From contig NZ_JALMDK010000010.1 of NCBI RefSeq assembly GCF_023094165.1, forward strand, positions 243,886 through 307,885: 64,000 nucleotides of DNA, written 5' to 3'. The stretch is from Crossiella sp. S99.2. GTDB lineage: Bacteria; Actinomycetota; Actinomycetes; Mycobacteriales; Pseudonocardiaceae. How positions within the stretch are numbered: position 1 is the first letter of the stretch; each line of letters opens with the position of its first letter. The translations under genes and the position numbers were made by a program. The notes below the pieces were generated by a model. It was not told the origin of the DNA. It saw only the letters and a list, made by a program, of their open reading frames with translations, and ran no database searches. Positions 7,262-17,427 of the stretch are shown one piece after another.

Positions 7262-9373
7262 TTGAGCGCCACGGGTCGCACCGAGCTGGCCCGGCAGTGG
7301 GCTACGGCGGTCGCCACGGCCGCCTATGTCCCGCTGTCCAGGGAACAACTTGAGCAGCAGCTGCACGACCTGGTCGATGAACTCCTCGACCTGGTCCTGG
7401 CTGACCCGTTCGACGCCAGGCCCGCCGGCCGCGCGGGCGCCCAGCTCGTCGTTGGCAACATCACCAGCAGACTGGCTTTACGTCGCAGCATCGAGATCCT
7501 CGGCGCGGCCTGCCGCCGCGAGCTGAGCGAGCACCGCGGCGCGCCGGATGAGCAGCGGGTCACCGCGCTGCTCGCCGAGTTCGCCGCCGGGTACAGCGAA
7601 GGGGTCCGGCAGTTGACCTTCAACCAGCAGGAAGAACTGAAAAAGGCCCTGCTGCACGCCAAACGCGATGCCGAACGGGAACTGCGGGTCAGCGAGAGCC
7701 GGTTCCGCGAACTGTTCACCGCCTCCGCGATGGGCATCGCGATCAGCGATCTGGACGGCAACTTCATCGAGGTCAACCAGGCCTTCACCGAGATCCTCGG
7801 CTACACCGGCGGCGAACTGGGCTTCCTGACCGTGCCCGACCTGTTCGCGCCGGAGGAGACCGCCGATCTCGCGGTGCTCTACCGGCACCTGGTGGACGAG
7901 CCGGTGGACCGGTTCCGCTGCCGCACCCGGCTGGTCAGCAAGGAGGCGGACAGCGTGTTCGCCTACCTGGCCGTCTCCCTGCTGCACGACGCCGACGGCC
8001 AGCCCAACGGGCACGTCACCATGGTCGAGGACCTGACCAACCTGCACCTGCTGCAGGGCCGGTTCAGCCACCAGACCCTGCACGACCAGCTCACCGGCCT
8101 GCCCAACCGGCAGTACCTCCATTCCCGATTGCAGAGCGTGCTCGGCCGGGTCGAGGACGGCCAGATCATCACCCTCTGCCACCTGGACCTGGACAGCTTC
8201 ACCGTGATCAACGACGGGCTGGGCCACCACATCGGCGACGAGCTGCTCAAGACCACCGCGCAGCGGCTGCGGGCCGCGGTGGCCGGGCACAACGCGATGG
8301 TCGCCCGTTTCGGCAGTGACGAGTTCGCCATCCTGATCGAGGATTCACCGACCCCGCCGGATGTGGCCGCGCTGGCCGCCCGGATCAGCGAGGAACTGGC
8401 CGAACCCACCTACCTGGACGGCTACGGGGTGGCGGTCTCGGCCAGCATCGGCATCGTGCAGCGCCCGGCCAAGGGCATGGTGGCCGCCGAGCTGCTGCGC
8501 CAGGCTGACCTGACCCTGCACCGGGTCAAGGCCAGTGGCAAGGCGCAGTGGGGCCTGTTCGACCCGGCCCGGGAGGCCCGCGATCGGGCCCGGTTCAAGC
8601 TGGCCGCCTCGATGCCGGGCGCGGTGGAGAACGGCGAGTTCAGCCTGCGTTACGAGCCGGTGCGCTGGCTTGCCGGGGGTGAGCTGGTGGCCACCGAGGT
8701 GCTGGTGGAGTGGGCGCATCCGGAGCTGGGGCCGCTGCCGCACGACCGCTGCGTGGAGCTGGCCGAGAGCACCGGGCTGATCCTGGCGCTGGGCCGCTGG
8801 GTGCTCAAACGGGCCTGCCGGGACGCGGCGGAATGGCGGCCGTCCGAGGGCGAGCCGCCGATCGTGCTGGCCACCCTGACCCCGCACCAGTCCCAGGACC
8901 CGGACCTGGTGGACACCGTGCGCAAGGCCCTCGCCGAGGCCGGACTGCCGCCGCAACGGCTGCGGTTGCGCCTGCCGCTGCGCACCGCGGCCAGGGAGGA
9001 CAGCGACGCCGCGGAGAACCTGCGGGTGCTCGCCGACATGGGCGTGGTGATCGGGCTGGACGAGTTCGGCCGCGATGTCACCGATTTCGTCCGGCTGCCC
9101 GACCTGCCCGTCTACGCCGCGCGGTTCGACCGGGCGCTGGTGGACCGCCTCGGCGAGGAACCCGACCCCGGTTCACCGGTGGCCCGCGCGGTGGCCACGC
9201 TGACCGAACTGGCGCACCAGGTCGGGTTCAAGGTGATCGCCTCCGGGGTGGACAGCAAGGCCAAACTGGACTGGCTGACCGCGATCGGCGTGGACGCCGG
9301 TCAGGGCAGGCAGCTCGGGCTGCCCCGCCCGGCGGAGGCGTTCAGCGGGATCAGCGCGGGGGCTGCTCTGTGA
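7262..9373 (+). CDS. PAS-GGDEF-degenerate EAL protein (putative diguanylate cyclase)
   Basis: A 703-residue cytoplasmic protein. TTG 7262 is preferred as the start because of the GGAGAGG site 5 bases upstream; an in-frame ATG at 7208 lacks one. There is an N-terminal helical region (1-130), a PAS domain (about 145-265), a GGDEF domain with GSDEF at 351-355, and an EAL-like domain (about 437-700). Cyclic-di-GMP phosphodiesterases need E-A-L plus several metal-binding acids. Here EAL reads EVL, the DDFG motif reads DEFG, and the usual N, LTE and K positions are replaced (LATL, LPLR, ARFD). The EAL part is therefore probably a non-catalytic binding domain. It overlaps the convergent DUF5666-like gene by 23 bases. 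Confidence 0.85.
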   Translation: MSATGRTELARQWATAVATAAYVPLSREQLEQQLHDLVDELLDLVLADPFDARPAGRAGAQLVVGNITSRLALRRSIEILGAACRRELSEHRGAPDEQRVTALLAEFAAGYSEGVRQLTFNQQEELKKALLHAKRDAERELRVSESRFRELFTASAMGIAISDLDGNFIEVNQAFTEILGYTGGELGFLTVPDLFAPEETADLAVLYRHLVDEPVDRFRCRTRLVSKEADSVFAYLAVSLLHDADGQPNGHVTMVEDLTNLHLLQGRFSHQTLHDQLTGLPNRQYLHSRLQSVLGRVEDGQIITLCHLDLDSFTVINDGLGHHIGDELLKTTAQRLRAAVAGHNAMVARFGSDEFAILIEDSPTPPDVAALAARISEELAEPTYLDGYGVAVSASIGIVQRPAKGMVAAELLRQADLTLHRVKASGKAQWGLFDPAREARDRARFKLAASMPGAVENGEFSLRYEPVRWLAGGELVATEVLVEWAHPELGPLPHDRCVELAESTGLILALGRWVLKRACRDAAEWRPSEGEPPIVLATLTPHQSQDPDLVDTVRKALAEAGLPPQRLRLRLPLRTAAREDSDAAENLRVLADMGVVIGLDEFGRDVTDFVRLPDLPVYAARFDRALVDRLGEEPDPGSPVARAVATLTELAHQVGFKVIASGVDSKAKLDWLTAIGVDAGQGRQLGLPRPAEAFSGISAGAAL

Positions 9374-9851
9374 CCTGACGGGCGGTGACCGACCCGTCCG
9401 CGGCCCGCTCGCCGGTCACCGTGACCGCGTCGCCGGGGGCCAGATCACTGACCTTGCCGGGCTGGGTGAGGTGCACGGTGGTGTCCGTGCCGAGCTTGAC
9501 CTTGACCTCGGTTCCGTTGGCGCCCTTGAGATACAGCGTGTCGCCCTCGATCCGGTCCACCGTGCCGACCGCGCCACCGCGTCCGCCGGGAGCCGCGCCG
9601 CCGGGCGCCTGAGGTGCGCCGCTGGGCCGGACGCCGCCCGCGCCGCGCTGGCCGGGGGCGGCGTTGGCCAAGTCGGAGCCGAAAGCCGTTGCGGCCCACA
9701 GGCCACCGGCGAAGGCGACCGCGGTGAGCGCCGCCGCGGCCAGCCCGATGGTCAGCTTCGACGGGCCCTTGCCCGCCTCGGCGAGCTGCTCGCCCAGGTC
9801 CTTCTCGTCCACCGGGGTGGCCAGCACCTGTTCGGGATCGGGTGTGGTCAT
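9351..9851 (-). CDS. Membrane-anchored DUF5666-like protein
   Basis: A 166-residue protein starting at ATG 9851 (AGGAGA site). It has a cytoplasmic N-terminus of about 45 residues and one membrane helix (residues about 36-55). A Gly/Pro/Ala-rich linker follows, then a small beta domain (about 105-160) with V-G-T-V-D-R-I-E-G-D-T-L-Y-L and repeated hydrophobic strands, like the OB-type fold of DUF5666 proteins. It follows the MacB-like permease by 10 bases, so it belongs to the ABC operon and may act as an extracytoplasmic accessory. Its role is unknown. Confidence 0.7.
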   Translation of the reverse strand: MTTPDPEQVLATPVDEKDLGEQLAEAGKGPSKLTIGLAAAALTAVAFAGGLWAATAFGSDLANAAPGQRGAGGVRPSGAPQAPGGAAPGGRGGAVGTVDRIEGDTLYLKGANGTEVKVKLGTDTTVHLTQPGKVSDLAPGDAVTVTGERAADGSVTARQVTEQPPR

Positions 9852-9861
9852 GGGAAATCTC

Positions 9862-11045
9862 CTATTCGTGGCGCAGTGCTTCGATGGGGCGCAGCCGGGC
9901 GGCCCTGGCGGCCGGATAGCTGCCGAAGAACAGTCCAATGAGGACAGACACGCCAAAGGCCAGGGCCACCGCGGAGGGCTGCACCACCGGCTGGATCCCG
10001 GCGATGGTGAACTGGGCGGCGAGCACGCCGATCAGCGCGCCCAGGCCGCCGCCGACCATGCTCAGCACGGTGGCCTCGATGACGAACTGCCCGGAGATGG
10101 CCAGCCGGGGCGCGCCGATGGCCTTGCGGATGCCGATCTCCCTGATCCGCTCGGTGACCGTGACCAGCATGATGTTGGTGATGCCGATCCCGCCCACCAG
10201 CAAGGACAACGCGGCCACCGCGGCCAGTAGCACGGTGAAGGTCTCGGTGGTCTGGGTGCGCGCGGTGAGCAGCTGCTGCTGATTGGCGATCCGGAAGTCG
10301 GAGACCGCCTCGCCGGTGATGCCGTGCCGCTGGTTCAGCACCGCGGTCACCTGCGCCTGCGCCGCGGACAGGGTGTCCGCCGAGGACGCCTGGACCACGA
10401 TCTGGTTGAGCGAACCGACTCCGGACAGCGCGTACTGGGTGGTGCTCAGCGGGGCGATCACCGTGTCGTCGGCGTTCTGCAACCCGGTGGCGCCCTTGGG
10501 TGCCAGCACGCCGACCACGGTGAACGGGATGTTGTTGAGCTGCAAGGACAAGCCGAGCGGATCAGTGCCGCCGAAGACCTCCTGGGCCACGGTCTGGCCG
10601 ATCACCACCACCTTGCGCGCCTCGGTCACATCGGCCTCGGTGAAGGCCGCGCCCGAACCGACCGGGGAGTTGGTGATCTCGAAGTAGCCGGGCCGGGTGC
10701 CGATCAGCTGGCCGACCTGCTGGCTCACCCCGCGGTAGGTCGCGGTGGCCTGCGCGGTCACGATCGGCGCCACCGCGCCGACATCGGGCGCGATCAGCTT
10801 GTCCGCCAAGGCTTCCGCGTCTTCGGTGGTGAGTGGGCGGGCGGTGCCGCGGGCGGGGGAGACGGTGAGCAGGTTGGTGCCCAGACCGGCGATGCTGCGC
10901 TCCACCGCGGCCGAGGCCCCGTTGCCGACCGCGGTCAGCAGGATCACCGCGGCCACCCCGATGGTGATGCCCAGCGTGGTCAGCACCGAGCGGAGTTTGT
11001 TGGCCAGCAGCCCGCGCACCGCGACCCGCAGGATCTCCCAGAGGC

Positions 11046-11049
<4 letters not shown>
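9862..11049 (-). CDS. MacB/FtsX-type ABC transporter permease
   Basis: A 395-residue permease with one N-terminal membrane helix (about 18-42), a large extracytoplasmic MacB-PCD-like domain, and three C-terminal helices. It includes the conserved T-E-R-I-R-E-I-G-I-R-K-A-I-G-A coupling helix of FtsX proteins. The ATG at 11049 overlaps the stop of the ATPase gene (ATGA). With the ATPase and the adaptor it forms a MacAB-like tripartite-style exporter. In actinomycetes, which lack a TolC, such systems are usually lipoprotein, peptide or drug exporters; the substrate here is unknown. Confidence 0.9.
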
Positions 11050-11746
<697 letters not shown>

Positions 11747-11750
<4 letters not shown>

Positions 11751-12961
11751 CGGGCACCCGTCCCGGCGCCGGCGCCGCCACCGGTTCCAGCGCCACCCGC
11801 GCCACCACCGCCGGGTACCACTCCGCCGCCTCGTCCGCCGCCGAAGCCGCCCGTGCCGCCGCCCGGTTGCGTGCTGCCCTGTGCGGTCGGCACCACCACC
11901 TGCGCGCCCTCGGTGAGCCCGCCGGTGATCTCGGTCAGCGCCTCGCCCTTGATCCCGACCTGCACCGTCCGGGTCACCGGCTGCCCGTTTTCCAGGACAG
12001 TCACCCGGCTGGTCGCGCCGGAGCCCTGCACGGTGAACGTGGGCACCGACAGCGCGTTCTCCGCGCGCGCCACCACGATCCGCACACTCGCCGACTGCCC
12101 CGGCTTCAACCCCTCCGGGGCCCCGTCCAGCACCAGGGTGGCCCCGTACTGCACCACGTTCCCGGTGCTGGACGGCGTCAGGTCGACCTGGGTCACCTTG
12201 GCCGCGAACTGCTGGTCCGGCAACGCGTTCACCGTGACGTTGGCCAACTGGTCGGGCTTCACCTTGGCCACGTCGATCTCGGCGATGGTCGCCCGCACCT
12301 GGAAGTCGCTCAGGTCCGACAGCACCACGAACCCGGTGGCGCTACTGGTGTTCGCGGCCGTGCTGCTGCTCCCGGTGCCGCTGGACCCGCTGCTCGTACC
12401 GCCGCCACTACCAGTGCCCGCCTGCGCGCCGACCGTGCCGGAGATCGAGATGACCGTGCCGTCGGAGGGCGCGGTGAGGGTGGCCGCGGTCAGGTTGGTC
12501 TTCGCCTCGGTCACCGCGGTTTTCGCCTGGGTGAGCTGGCTGCGGCGCTGGGCCACGGTGGCCGGGTCGGGGCCGGTGGGATTGGTCGTGGTCTGGGCCG
12601 CGGTCAGGCTCTGCTGGGCGGCCTCCAGACTCGCGTTCGCCTCGTCCACCTTGGCCTGCAACGGCACGGTGTCCAGCCTGGCCAGGGCCTGGCCCTTGGT
12701 CACCTTCGCGCCGACCTTGACCAGGATCTGCTTGACCGTGCCCGCGGCGCCGAAGTTCGCGCCCACCGTGTTCGCGCTCTGCACCGACCCGGCCGCGGTC
12801 ACCGTGGCGGTCACCGTCGCCCGGCTCGCGGCCACGGTGCGACTCGGCGAGCTGGTGGCCGCGGGGGCGGGGCGCAACGCGAAGTACGCGGCCACCGCGG
12901 CCGCCACCAGCACCGCGCCCAGCGATAGGTTCAACACCAGGGCACGCCGAGACCTCGTCAT
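11747..12961 (-). CDS. Membrane-fusion (MacA/HlyD-type) adaptor protein
   Basis: About 404 residues with an N-terminal membrane anchor (residues about 10-30), a biotinyl-lipoyl-like hairpin (SANTVGANFGAAGTVKQI), a coiled-coil-like helical pair rich in Ala/Gln and beta-barrel segments. It ends in a Gly-rich tail of about 35 residues that is unlikely to be ordered. ATG 12961 is chosen; an ATG at 12970 is also in frame. The family links ABC permeases to the outside or cell wall. It is first in the operon with the ATPase and permease and diverges from the TIGR03083-type gene at 13036. Confidence 0.88.
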
Positions 12962-13035
12962 GGGCGGCATGCTCGAAGCCGGAGGTGGGAGCGCGCTGGG
13001 CGTTCCCTGGGAAATGCCTGGGAGAGGGGAACCCG

Positions 13036-13674
13036 TTGCTGAACACCCGGTCCGACTTCCTCGCCACCGCGCGCGTGGCCGCTCAGTTGTTGCGGCACCC
13101 GGCGCTGGCCGGGTCCTGGGACAAGCCGAGCGCGCTGCCGGAGTTCTCGGTGGCCGGACTGGCCGGTCACCTGGCCTTCCAGGTCACCGCGCTGCCCACG
13201 ATCCTGGCCGGGCCCATCCCGCCCGAACTGCCCATCTCGCTGCCGGAGCACTACAACCGGGTCGAGTGGGTGGACGCCGACCTGGACCACGAACTCAACG
13301 TGCGCATCCGGGACAGCGGCGAGGCGGCCGCCGCCAACGGACCCGCCGCGCTGGCCGACTCGGTGGACGCGGCGCTCACCACCCTGACCGAGACGCTGCC
13401 GGACCTCCCGGAGCGCACCGTGCGCATCCAGTTCTGGGGACCGTGGTCGCTGAGCCTGGAGGACATGCTGGTCACCCGCATGATGGAGCTGACCGTGCAC
13501 AGCGACGACCTGGCGGTCAGCCTCGGCGTGCCCACCCCGGACTTCCCGCCCGCCGCGGTCGAGGCGGTGGTGGACCTGCTCAGCCGCCTCGCCCTGCGCC
13601 GCCATGGCGCGCCCGCGGTGCTGCGCGCGCTCACCCGCGCCGAGCGCGCGCCCGCGAGCGTCACCGCGTTCTGA
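13036..13674 (+). CDS. Maleylpyruvate isomerase/DinB-like (TIGR03083-type) protein
   Basis: A 212-residue protein of the actinobacterial TIGR03083 type: an N-terminal DinB-like four-helix bundle with R-x-D-F at the start, W-x-x-x-x-L-P-E-F-S-V-A-G-L-A-G-H-L-A-F around residues 31-50, and E-L-T-V-H-S-D-D-L-A in the middle. These proteins are thought to use mycothiol as cofactor; the conserved HSDDLA block supports the assignment. TTG 13036 is the best start because a GGGAGAGG site lies about 9 bases upstream; the GTG at 12985 lacks one. It overlaps the convergent SnoaL-like remnant by 14 bases. Confidence 0.75.
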   Translation: MLNTRSDFLATARVAAQLLRHPALAGSWDKPSALPEFSVAGLAGHLAFQVTALPTILAGPIPPELPISLPEHYNRVEWVDADLDHELNVRIRDSGEAAAANGPAALADSVDAALTTLTETLPDLPERTVRIQFWGPWSLSLEDMLVTRMMELTVHSDDLAVSLGVPTPDFPPAAVEAVVDLLSRLALRRHGAPAVLRALTRAERAPASVTAF

Positions 13675-13936
13675 GCAGCCGGTCCGGCAGTGGCGCCAAG
13701 GGGTAGCGCTGCCAGAAGAAGGCGTCCGCGGCGTGCTGGTCGGCGGCGAAGTTGATCGCCTCGACGATCTTGCCGCGCTGGATCCGGTAGGCCAGCACCT
13801 CGCGGACGCCAACCTTGGCGCCCGCCAAGGGATGGCGGCCCGGGATGGTCCAGCGGATCTCCGGCGCGAAGAACTCGCGCAGCGCCTGCAGATCGCCCTT
13901 GGCGTAGGCGGCGTAGTAGCGGCGGATCAACGCCAC
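13661..13936 (-). pseudogene. SnoaL-like (NTF2-fold) gene with internal deletion, probably decayed
   Basis: The reading frame encodes a recognisable SnoaL-like start (HPHVALIRRYYAAYAKGD, then FFAPEIRWTIPGRHPLAG) and a recognisable end (RGKIVEAINFAADQHAADAFF and WQRYPLAPLPDRL, shown in pieces). The roughly 40-45 residues that normally lie between G-V-x-E-V-L and the R-x-x-x-G-K-I strand are missing. The frame is kept. There is no in-frame ATG before HPHV and no ribosome site before the GTG at 13936. A decayed or strongly shortened gene is the simplest reading; a functional minimal NTF2 protein is not excluded. Confidence 0.55.
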
Positions 13937-14000
13937 GTGCGGATGGTCCCGGCCACCCGCCCACGCCGTCCTGGCCGGCGCGGCCTGATCCCCACCCCGC

Positions 14001-14075
14001 CCGCCGCCGAGTTGGCCCAACTCGTACGCCCAGTTTGCCCAACCGGGCGTACCACTTGGGCCAACTCGGCGGCGG
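14001..14075. repeat. Dispersed hairpin repeat, copy 1
   Basis: Perfect 19-base inverted ends (14001-14019 and 14057-14075; core GAGTTGGCCCA/TGGGCCAACTC) enclose a second inverted pair GTACGCCC/GGGCGTAC. Related copies lie at 23849, 61649 and 63879. This copy starts 7 bases beyond the stop of the leftward secreted-protein gene (14083) and about 60 bases upstream of the SnoaL remnant. Confidence 0.85.
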
Positions 14076-14082
14076 TGGGTGC

Positions 14083-15051
14083 TCAGTGGCCGAAGCTGGA
14101 CATCAGCTGGCCGGTGCCCGGGGTCCGCCAGACCAGGACCACGCCGCGCCACAGCGCTGATCCGCCGGAGACCGCGGGGGCGACGGCCGGGTCCAGGTCG
14201 GTGGCCGCGCCGGTGAGCGTGGTCAGCGGCTGCCACGCGGTGCCGACCCTGGCCGTGTAGTGCAGCCGGGTGTCGGTGCCGCTGCCCTTCCACGCCACGA
14301 ACGGCGCCAGGAAACCGCCGCTGGACTGGGCAGGCGTCGCGGCCGGAGTGTGCGAGCTGAGCCCGGTCCACGGATTCGGGACCGGCCCCCAGGCGATCGG
14401 GTTCAGCCCCGCGGCGCTCATCCGCACCGAGCCCTGCGCGCCGAGGTAGCTCAGCAGCACCCGGTCGCTGAACGCGTCGATGTCCGGCGGCGCCTCGCTG
14501 CTCACCCCGGGCACCGCCCGCGCGGGCAGCCAGTTCGGGCCGATCCTGGCCGCCACGTAGAGCTGGGTGTCCGCGCCCACACCCCGCCAGGCCAGGTAGA
14601 ACGGGTGCGTGCCGCCGGTGCTGGGCCCGCCGGAAGCGGCCAGGCCGACACCGGCGCTGGGCGGGCCGACCGGTTGCGGGGCCGACCAGGTCTGGCCGTG
14701 CGTGGTGCTGCGGATGGCCTGGATCCTCGGCGGCGTCGCGGTGTCCCGCCACAGCACGGTGAGCACCCCGTTGTCGCAGGCCAGCGTGGGCGCGTCCGGA
14801 GTGGTGATGGTCAGCGCCCTGGGCAGCCAGCGGCGCACCTGGTCCCAGGTGGCGAAGCCGAGCCGCCCACTCGGCTCCCGCCACAGCAGGTAGGTGCCGC
14901 TGCCGCAGGTGGCCACCGACGGGCGGTGACCGGCCACCGCGCCCACCGGCCACGGCTGTTGCCAGGCCAGCGCGGCGGGTGCGGCCTGCGCCGCCGGGCT
15001 GACCGTGGCCAGCAAAGCCAGTAGCACCAACAGGATTCTCGCTCTGCGCAT
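14083..15051 (-). CDS. Secreted beta-propeller-like protein of unknown function
   Basis: A 322-residue exported protein. ATG 15051 follows an AAGGGAG site and begins a signal peptide (RRAR, hydrophobic core, cleavage likely after AQA at residue 23). The mature part contains at least four repeats of about 50-60 residues in which W-R or W-K is followed by G-x-G and a strand (LAWRGVGADTQLY, VAWKGSGTDTRLHY, LWREPSGRLGFATW). This pattern resembles sialidase/BNR or WD-like propeller blades in cell-surface lectins. No catalytic residues are assigned. A dispersed hairpin repeat lies immediately after its stop. Confidence 0.6.
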   Translation of the reverse strand: MRRARILLVLLALLATVSPAAQAAPAALAWQQPWPVGAVAGHRPSVATCGSGTYLLWREPSGRLGFATWDQVRRWLPRALTITTPDAPTLACDNGVLTVLWRDTATPPRIQAIRSTTHGQTWSAPQPVGPPSAGVGLAASGGPSTGGTHPFYLAWRGVGADTQLYVAARIGPNWLPARAVPGVSSEAPPDIDAFSDRVLLSYLGAQGSVRMSAAGLNPIAWGPVPNPWTGLSSHTPAATPAQSSGGFLAPFVAWKGSGTDTRLHYTARVGTAWQPLTTLTGAATDLDPAVAPAVSGGSALWRGVVLVWRTPGTGQLMSSFGH

Positions 15052-15232
15052 GTCGGACTCCCTTGTGCGTGCCGGAATCCAGCACAGCAGCGCAGTCCGG
15101 GAAATCGTCATCCCGGTACCAAGGGGCACCGGTTCCCGCCCGCTCAGGCGGTCGTGCGGCGGATCACGGTGTGTGATGCCGCCGGTCTGGGTAACGGACA
15201 GGGAGACGTTGTCCCACAACGAAAGGAGCATC

Positions 15233-16381
15233 GTGCCCTGGTACCTGCTGCTCGGCGTGGGCGCACTGGCCGCGGTCGCCGCCGCGATCCTCGGGGTGTA
15301 CCTGCTGCACCGGCTGATCCGCAGGCTTGGCAGGCGCGCCAGGGTACTGGCCAGCCTGGCCCGCCGCGCCTACCGGCCTGCCCAGCTGCTGGCCGTGCTG
15401 TTCGCGTTGCAGCTGTCCCTGCTGCTGGGCGCGCCCAGTGGCGGCTGGCGGGAACCCGTGCTGCACGGCCTGGGCCTGGCGCTGATCGGCGCGGGCGCCT
15501 GGCTGGTGATCGCGCTGGTGCTGGTCTTCGAGGACGCCGCCCTGGCCCGGATCCGCCTCGATCAGGCGGACAACCGGCAGGCCCGCCGGATGCACACCCA
15601 GATCACCCTGATCCGCCGGGTCGCGGTGGCGGTGATCGCGGTGCTCACCATCGGCGCGATGCTGATGACCTTCCCCGGCGCCCGCGCCGCCGGCACCAGC
15701 CTGCTCGCCTCCGCCGGTGTCATCGGCGCGATCTCCGCGCTGGCCGCGCAGTCCTTGCTGGGCAACGTCTTCGCCGGGGTGCAGATCGCCTTCAGCGACG
15801 CGATCCGGATCGAGGACGTCGTGGTGGTGGACAAGGAATGGGGCCGGATCGAGGACATCACCCTGACCTACGTGGTGGTGCACCTGTGGGACGACCGGCG
15901 GCTCATCCTGCCCACCTCCTACTTCATGGCCAAGCCGTTCGAGAACTGGACCCGCCGCGAATCCCGGCTGCTCGGCACGGTCGAATTGGACGTGGACTGG
16001 TCGGTGCCGGTGGAGGCGCTGCGCGCCGAACTGCGCCGGGCCCTGGAAGCCAGTGAGCTGTGGGACGGCCGGGTGTGCGTGCTCCAGGTGACCCAGGCCG
16101 TCAACACTCTCATCCGGGTGCGCGCCCTGGTCAGCGCCGCCGACGCGGGCAGCCTGTGGGACCTGCGCTGCCTGGTCCGCGAGGACCTGATGCGCTGGCT
16201 GCGCGAACAGCACGCCGAGGCGCTGCCCCGGCTGCGGGTCGAGCAGGCCAGCCCCGGCGGTGGCCGGGACGAGCCGGCGCCCGCGGACGACGCGGACGCC
16301 CGGCTCTTCGGCGACACCGCCGACGGCAGGGCACGCACTCAGGTCTTCAGCGGTCCTGCCGGGAACCCCGCCGAGAACTGA
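15233..16381 (+). CDS. Mechanosensitive ion channel, MscS family
   Basis: A 382-residue protein; GTG 15233 follows an AAAGGAG site. There are several N-terminal membrane helices (15-35, 65-85, 95-115, 150-170). The pore-lining helix region has alternating Ala/Gly (ASAGVIGAISALAAQ) followed by the MscS beta domain segment with IRIEDVVVV and ILPTSYF. A C-terminal alpha/beta region and a charged, disordered tail follow. MscS channels release solutes on osmotic downshock. Its 3' end overlaps by 35 bases with a convergent small membrane-protein gene. Confidence 0.9.
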   Translation: MPWYLLLGVGALAAVAAAILGVYLLHRLIRRLGRRARVLASLARRAYRPAQLLAVLFALQLSLLLGAPSGGWREPVLHGLGLALIGAGAWLVIALVLVFEDAALARIRLDQADNRQARRMHTQITLIRRVAVAVIAVLTIGAMLMTFPGARAAGTSLLASAGVIGAISALAAQSLLGNVFAGVQIAFSDAIRIEDVVVVDKEWGRIEDITLTYVVVHLWDDRRLILPTSYFMAKPFENWTRRESRLLGTVELDVDWSVPVEALRAELRRALEASELWDGRVCVLQVTQAVNTLIRVRALVSAADAGSLWDLRCLVREDLMRWLREQHAEALPRLRVEQASPGGGRDEPAPADDADARLFGDTADGRARTQVFSGPAGNPAEN

Positions 16382-16586
16382 GCAGCACCTCTTCCCAGGC
16401 GTTGAGCACCGACAACACCGTCCCGGCCAGGGCCACCGCGAGCGCGAGCTGCACGAGACCCTCGGCCGGGAACCGGTTGATCACCAGCACCAGCGCCCAC
16501 ACCTGCACCGCGGTGAACAGCAGCGTGAGCACCAGCCTGCTGGTCACGGTCGAGTTGTCCGGACGAACCTGTTCCTGCTGACTCAT
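16347..16586 (-). CDS. Small two-helix membrane protein
   Basis: A 79-residue protein starting at ATG 16586 (purine-rich GGGGAAGGGG upstream). It has a polar N-terminus (SQQEQVRPDNST), two hydrophobic segments (about 18-38 and 45-65) and a basic C-terminus. No family was recognised. It overlaps the MscS gene tail-to-tail by 35 bases and lies between it and the Crp/Fnr gene. Confidence 0.55.
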   Translation of the reverse strand: MSQQEQVRPDNSTVTSRLVLTLLFTAVQVWALVLVINRFPAEGLVQLALAVALAGTVLSVLNAWEEVLLSSRRGSRQDR

Positions 16587-16691
16587 GACGTCGACCCCTT
16601 CCCCGGGTGAACTCTCCAGGGCACAGGTGTAAACCTGTTTCCGTAGGTCTATTGCGTCACCTGACACACAACTCCAGGGATGTCGCCCGGC

Positions 16692-17411
16692 TCACGCCGA
16701 CTCGGCGCCCAGCGCCCGCAACCCGGGCAGGTCCAGCACCGTGATCCGCTGCCTGCCGGTGTCCACCAGCCGCCGGTCCCGCAGCTCGCGCAGCACCCTG
16801 GCCAGGGACTCCCTGGACACCGACATGGTGTCGGCCAGCTGCTGCTGACTGATCGACAACGCGATCTCCACCCCCGCGGCCACCGGGCGCCCGTACTGCT
16901 CGGCCAGGTCCAGCAGCAGCGCCACCGTCCGGTGCGCGACCGAACCGTCCACGTACTCGCTGCGCCGCCGGTCGGACTGGCGCAACCGGTCGGCCACCAC
17001 CCGCAGCATCGCCCAGGCCACCCTCGGGTGCTCCTCGCACAGCCGGTCCAGCCGGGCGGCGGGCACCACCAGCACCTCGACCTGGTCCACCGCGGCCACG
17101 TTGGCCGAGCGGGTCCGGCCGTCGACCGCGGACAACTCCCCGACGATCTCGCCGGGTCCGCAGATCGCCAGCACGGCCTCCCGCCCGGCCACCGAGCCGG
17201 TGCTGACCCGGATACGCCCTTCCAGCACCACGAAGACATGCTGGGACGGCTCGCCCTGGCTCCAGATCACCGCACCGGGTGAGAACCGCCGCCGGGTACC
17301 GGCCGAACGCATCGCGGCACGCTCGGCTGGCTCGAGGAGCCCCCAGAAAGTGCCGATCGAAGGCCGCCTTCCGCACTGCCCGACGGTTGTTCGGTTCTCA
17401 GACTCCCCCAC
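16692..17411 (-). CDS. Crp/Fnr-family transcriptional regulator
   Basis: A 239-residue regulator with an N-terminal cyclic-nucleotide-binding-like domain (VLEGRIRVSTGSVAGREAVL, then P-G-E-I-V-G-E-L-S-A) and a C-terminal winged helix (ISQQQLADTMSVSRESLARVL). The phosphate-binding R-S-A-N-V-A pattern fits a cNMP-type fold. GTG 17411 is proposed as start because GGAAGGAG lies 8 bases upstream; an in-frame ATG at 17450 would give 13 more residues but leaves the ribosome site inside the coding region. A CRP-like palindrome lies just upstream of that site, suggesting autoregulation. Confidence 0.85.
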   Translation of the reverse strand: MGESENRTTVGQCGRRPSIGTFWGLLEPAERAAMRSAGTRRRFSPGAVIWSQGEPSQHVFVVLEGRIRVSTGSVAGREAVLAICGPGEIVGELSAVDGRTRSANVAAVDQVEVLVVPAARLDRLCEEHPRVAWAMLRVVADRLRQSDRRRSEYVDGSVAHRTVALLLDLAEQYGRPVAAGVEIALSISQQQLADTMSVSRESLARVLRELRDRRLVDTGRQRITVLDLPGLRALGAESA

Positions 17412-17427
17412 GGGGGTTTCTCCTTCC

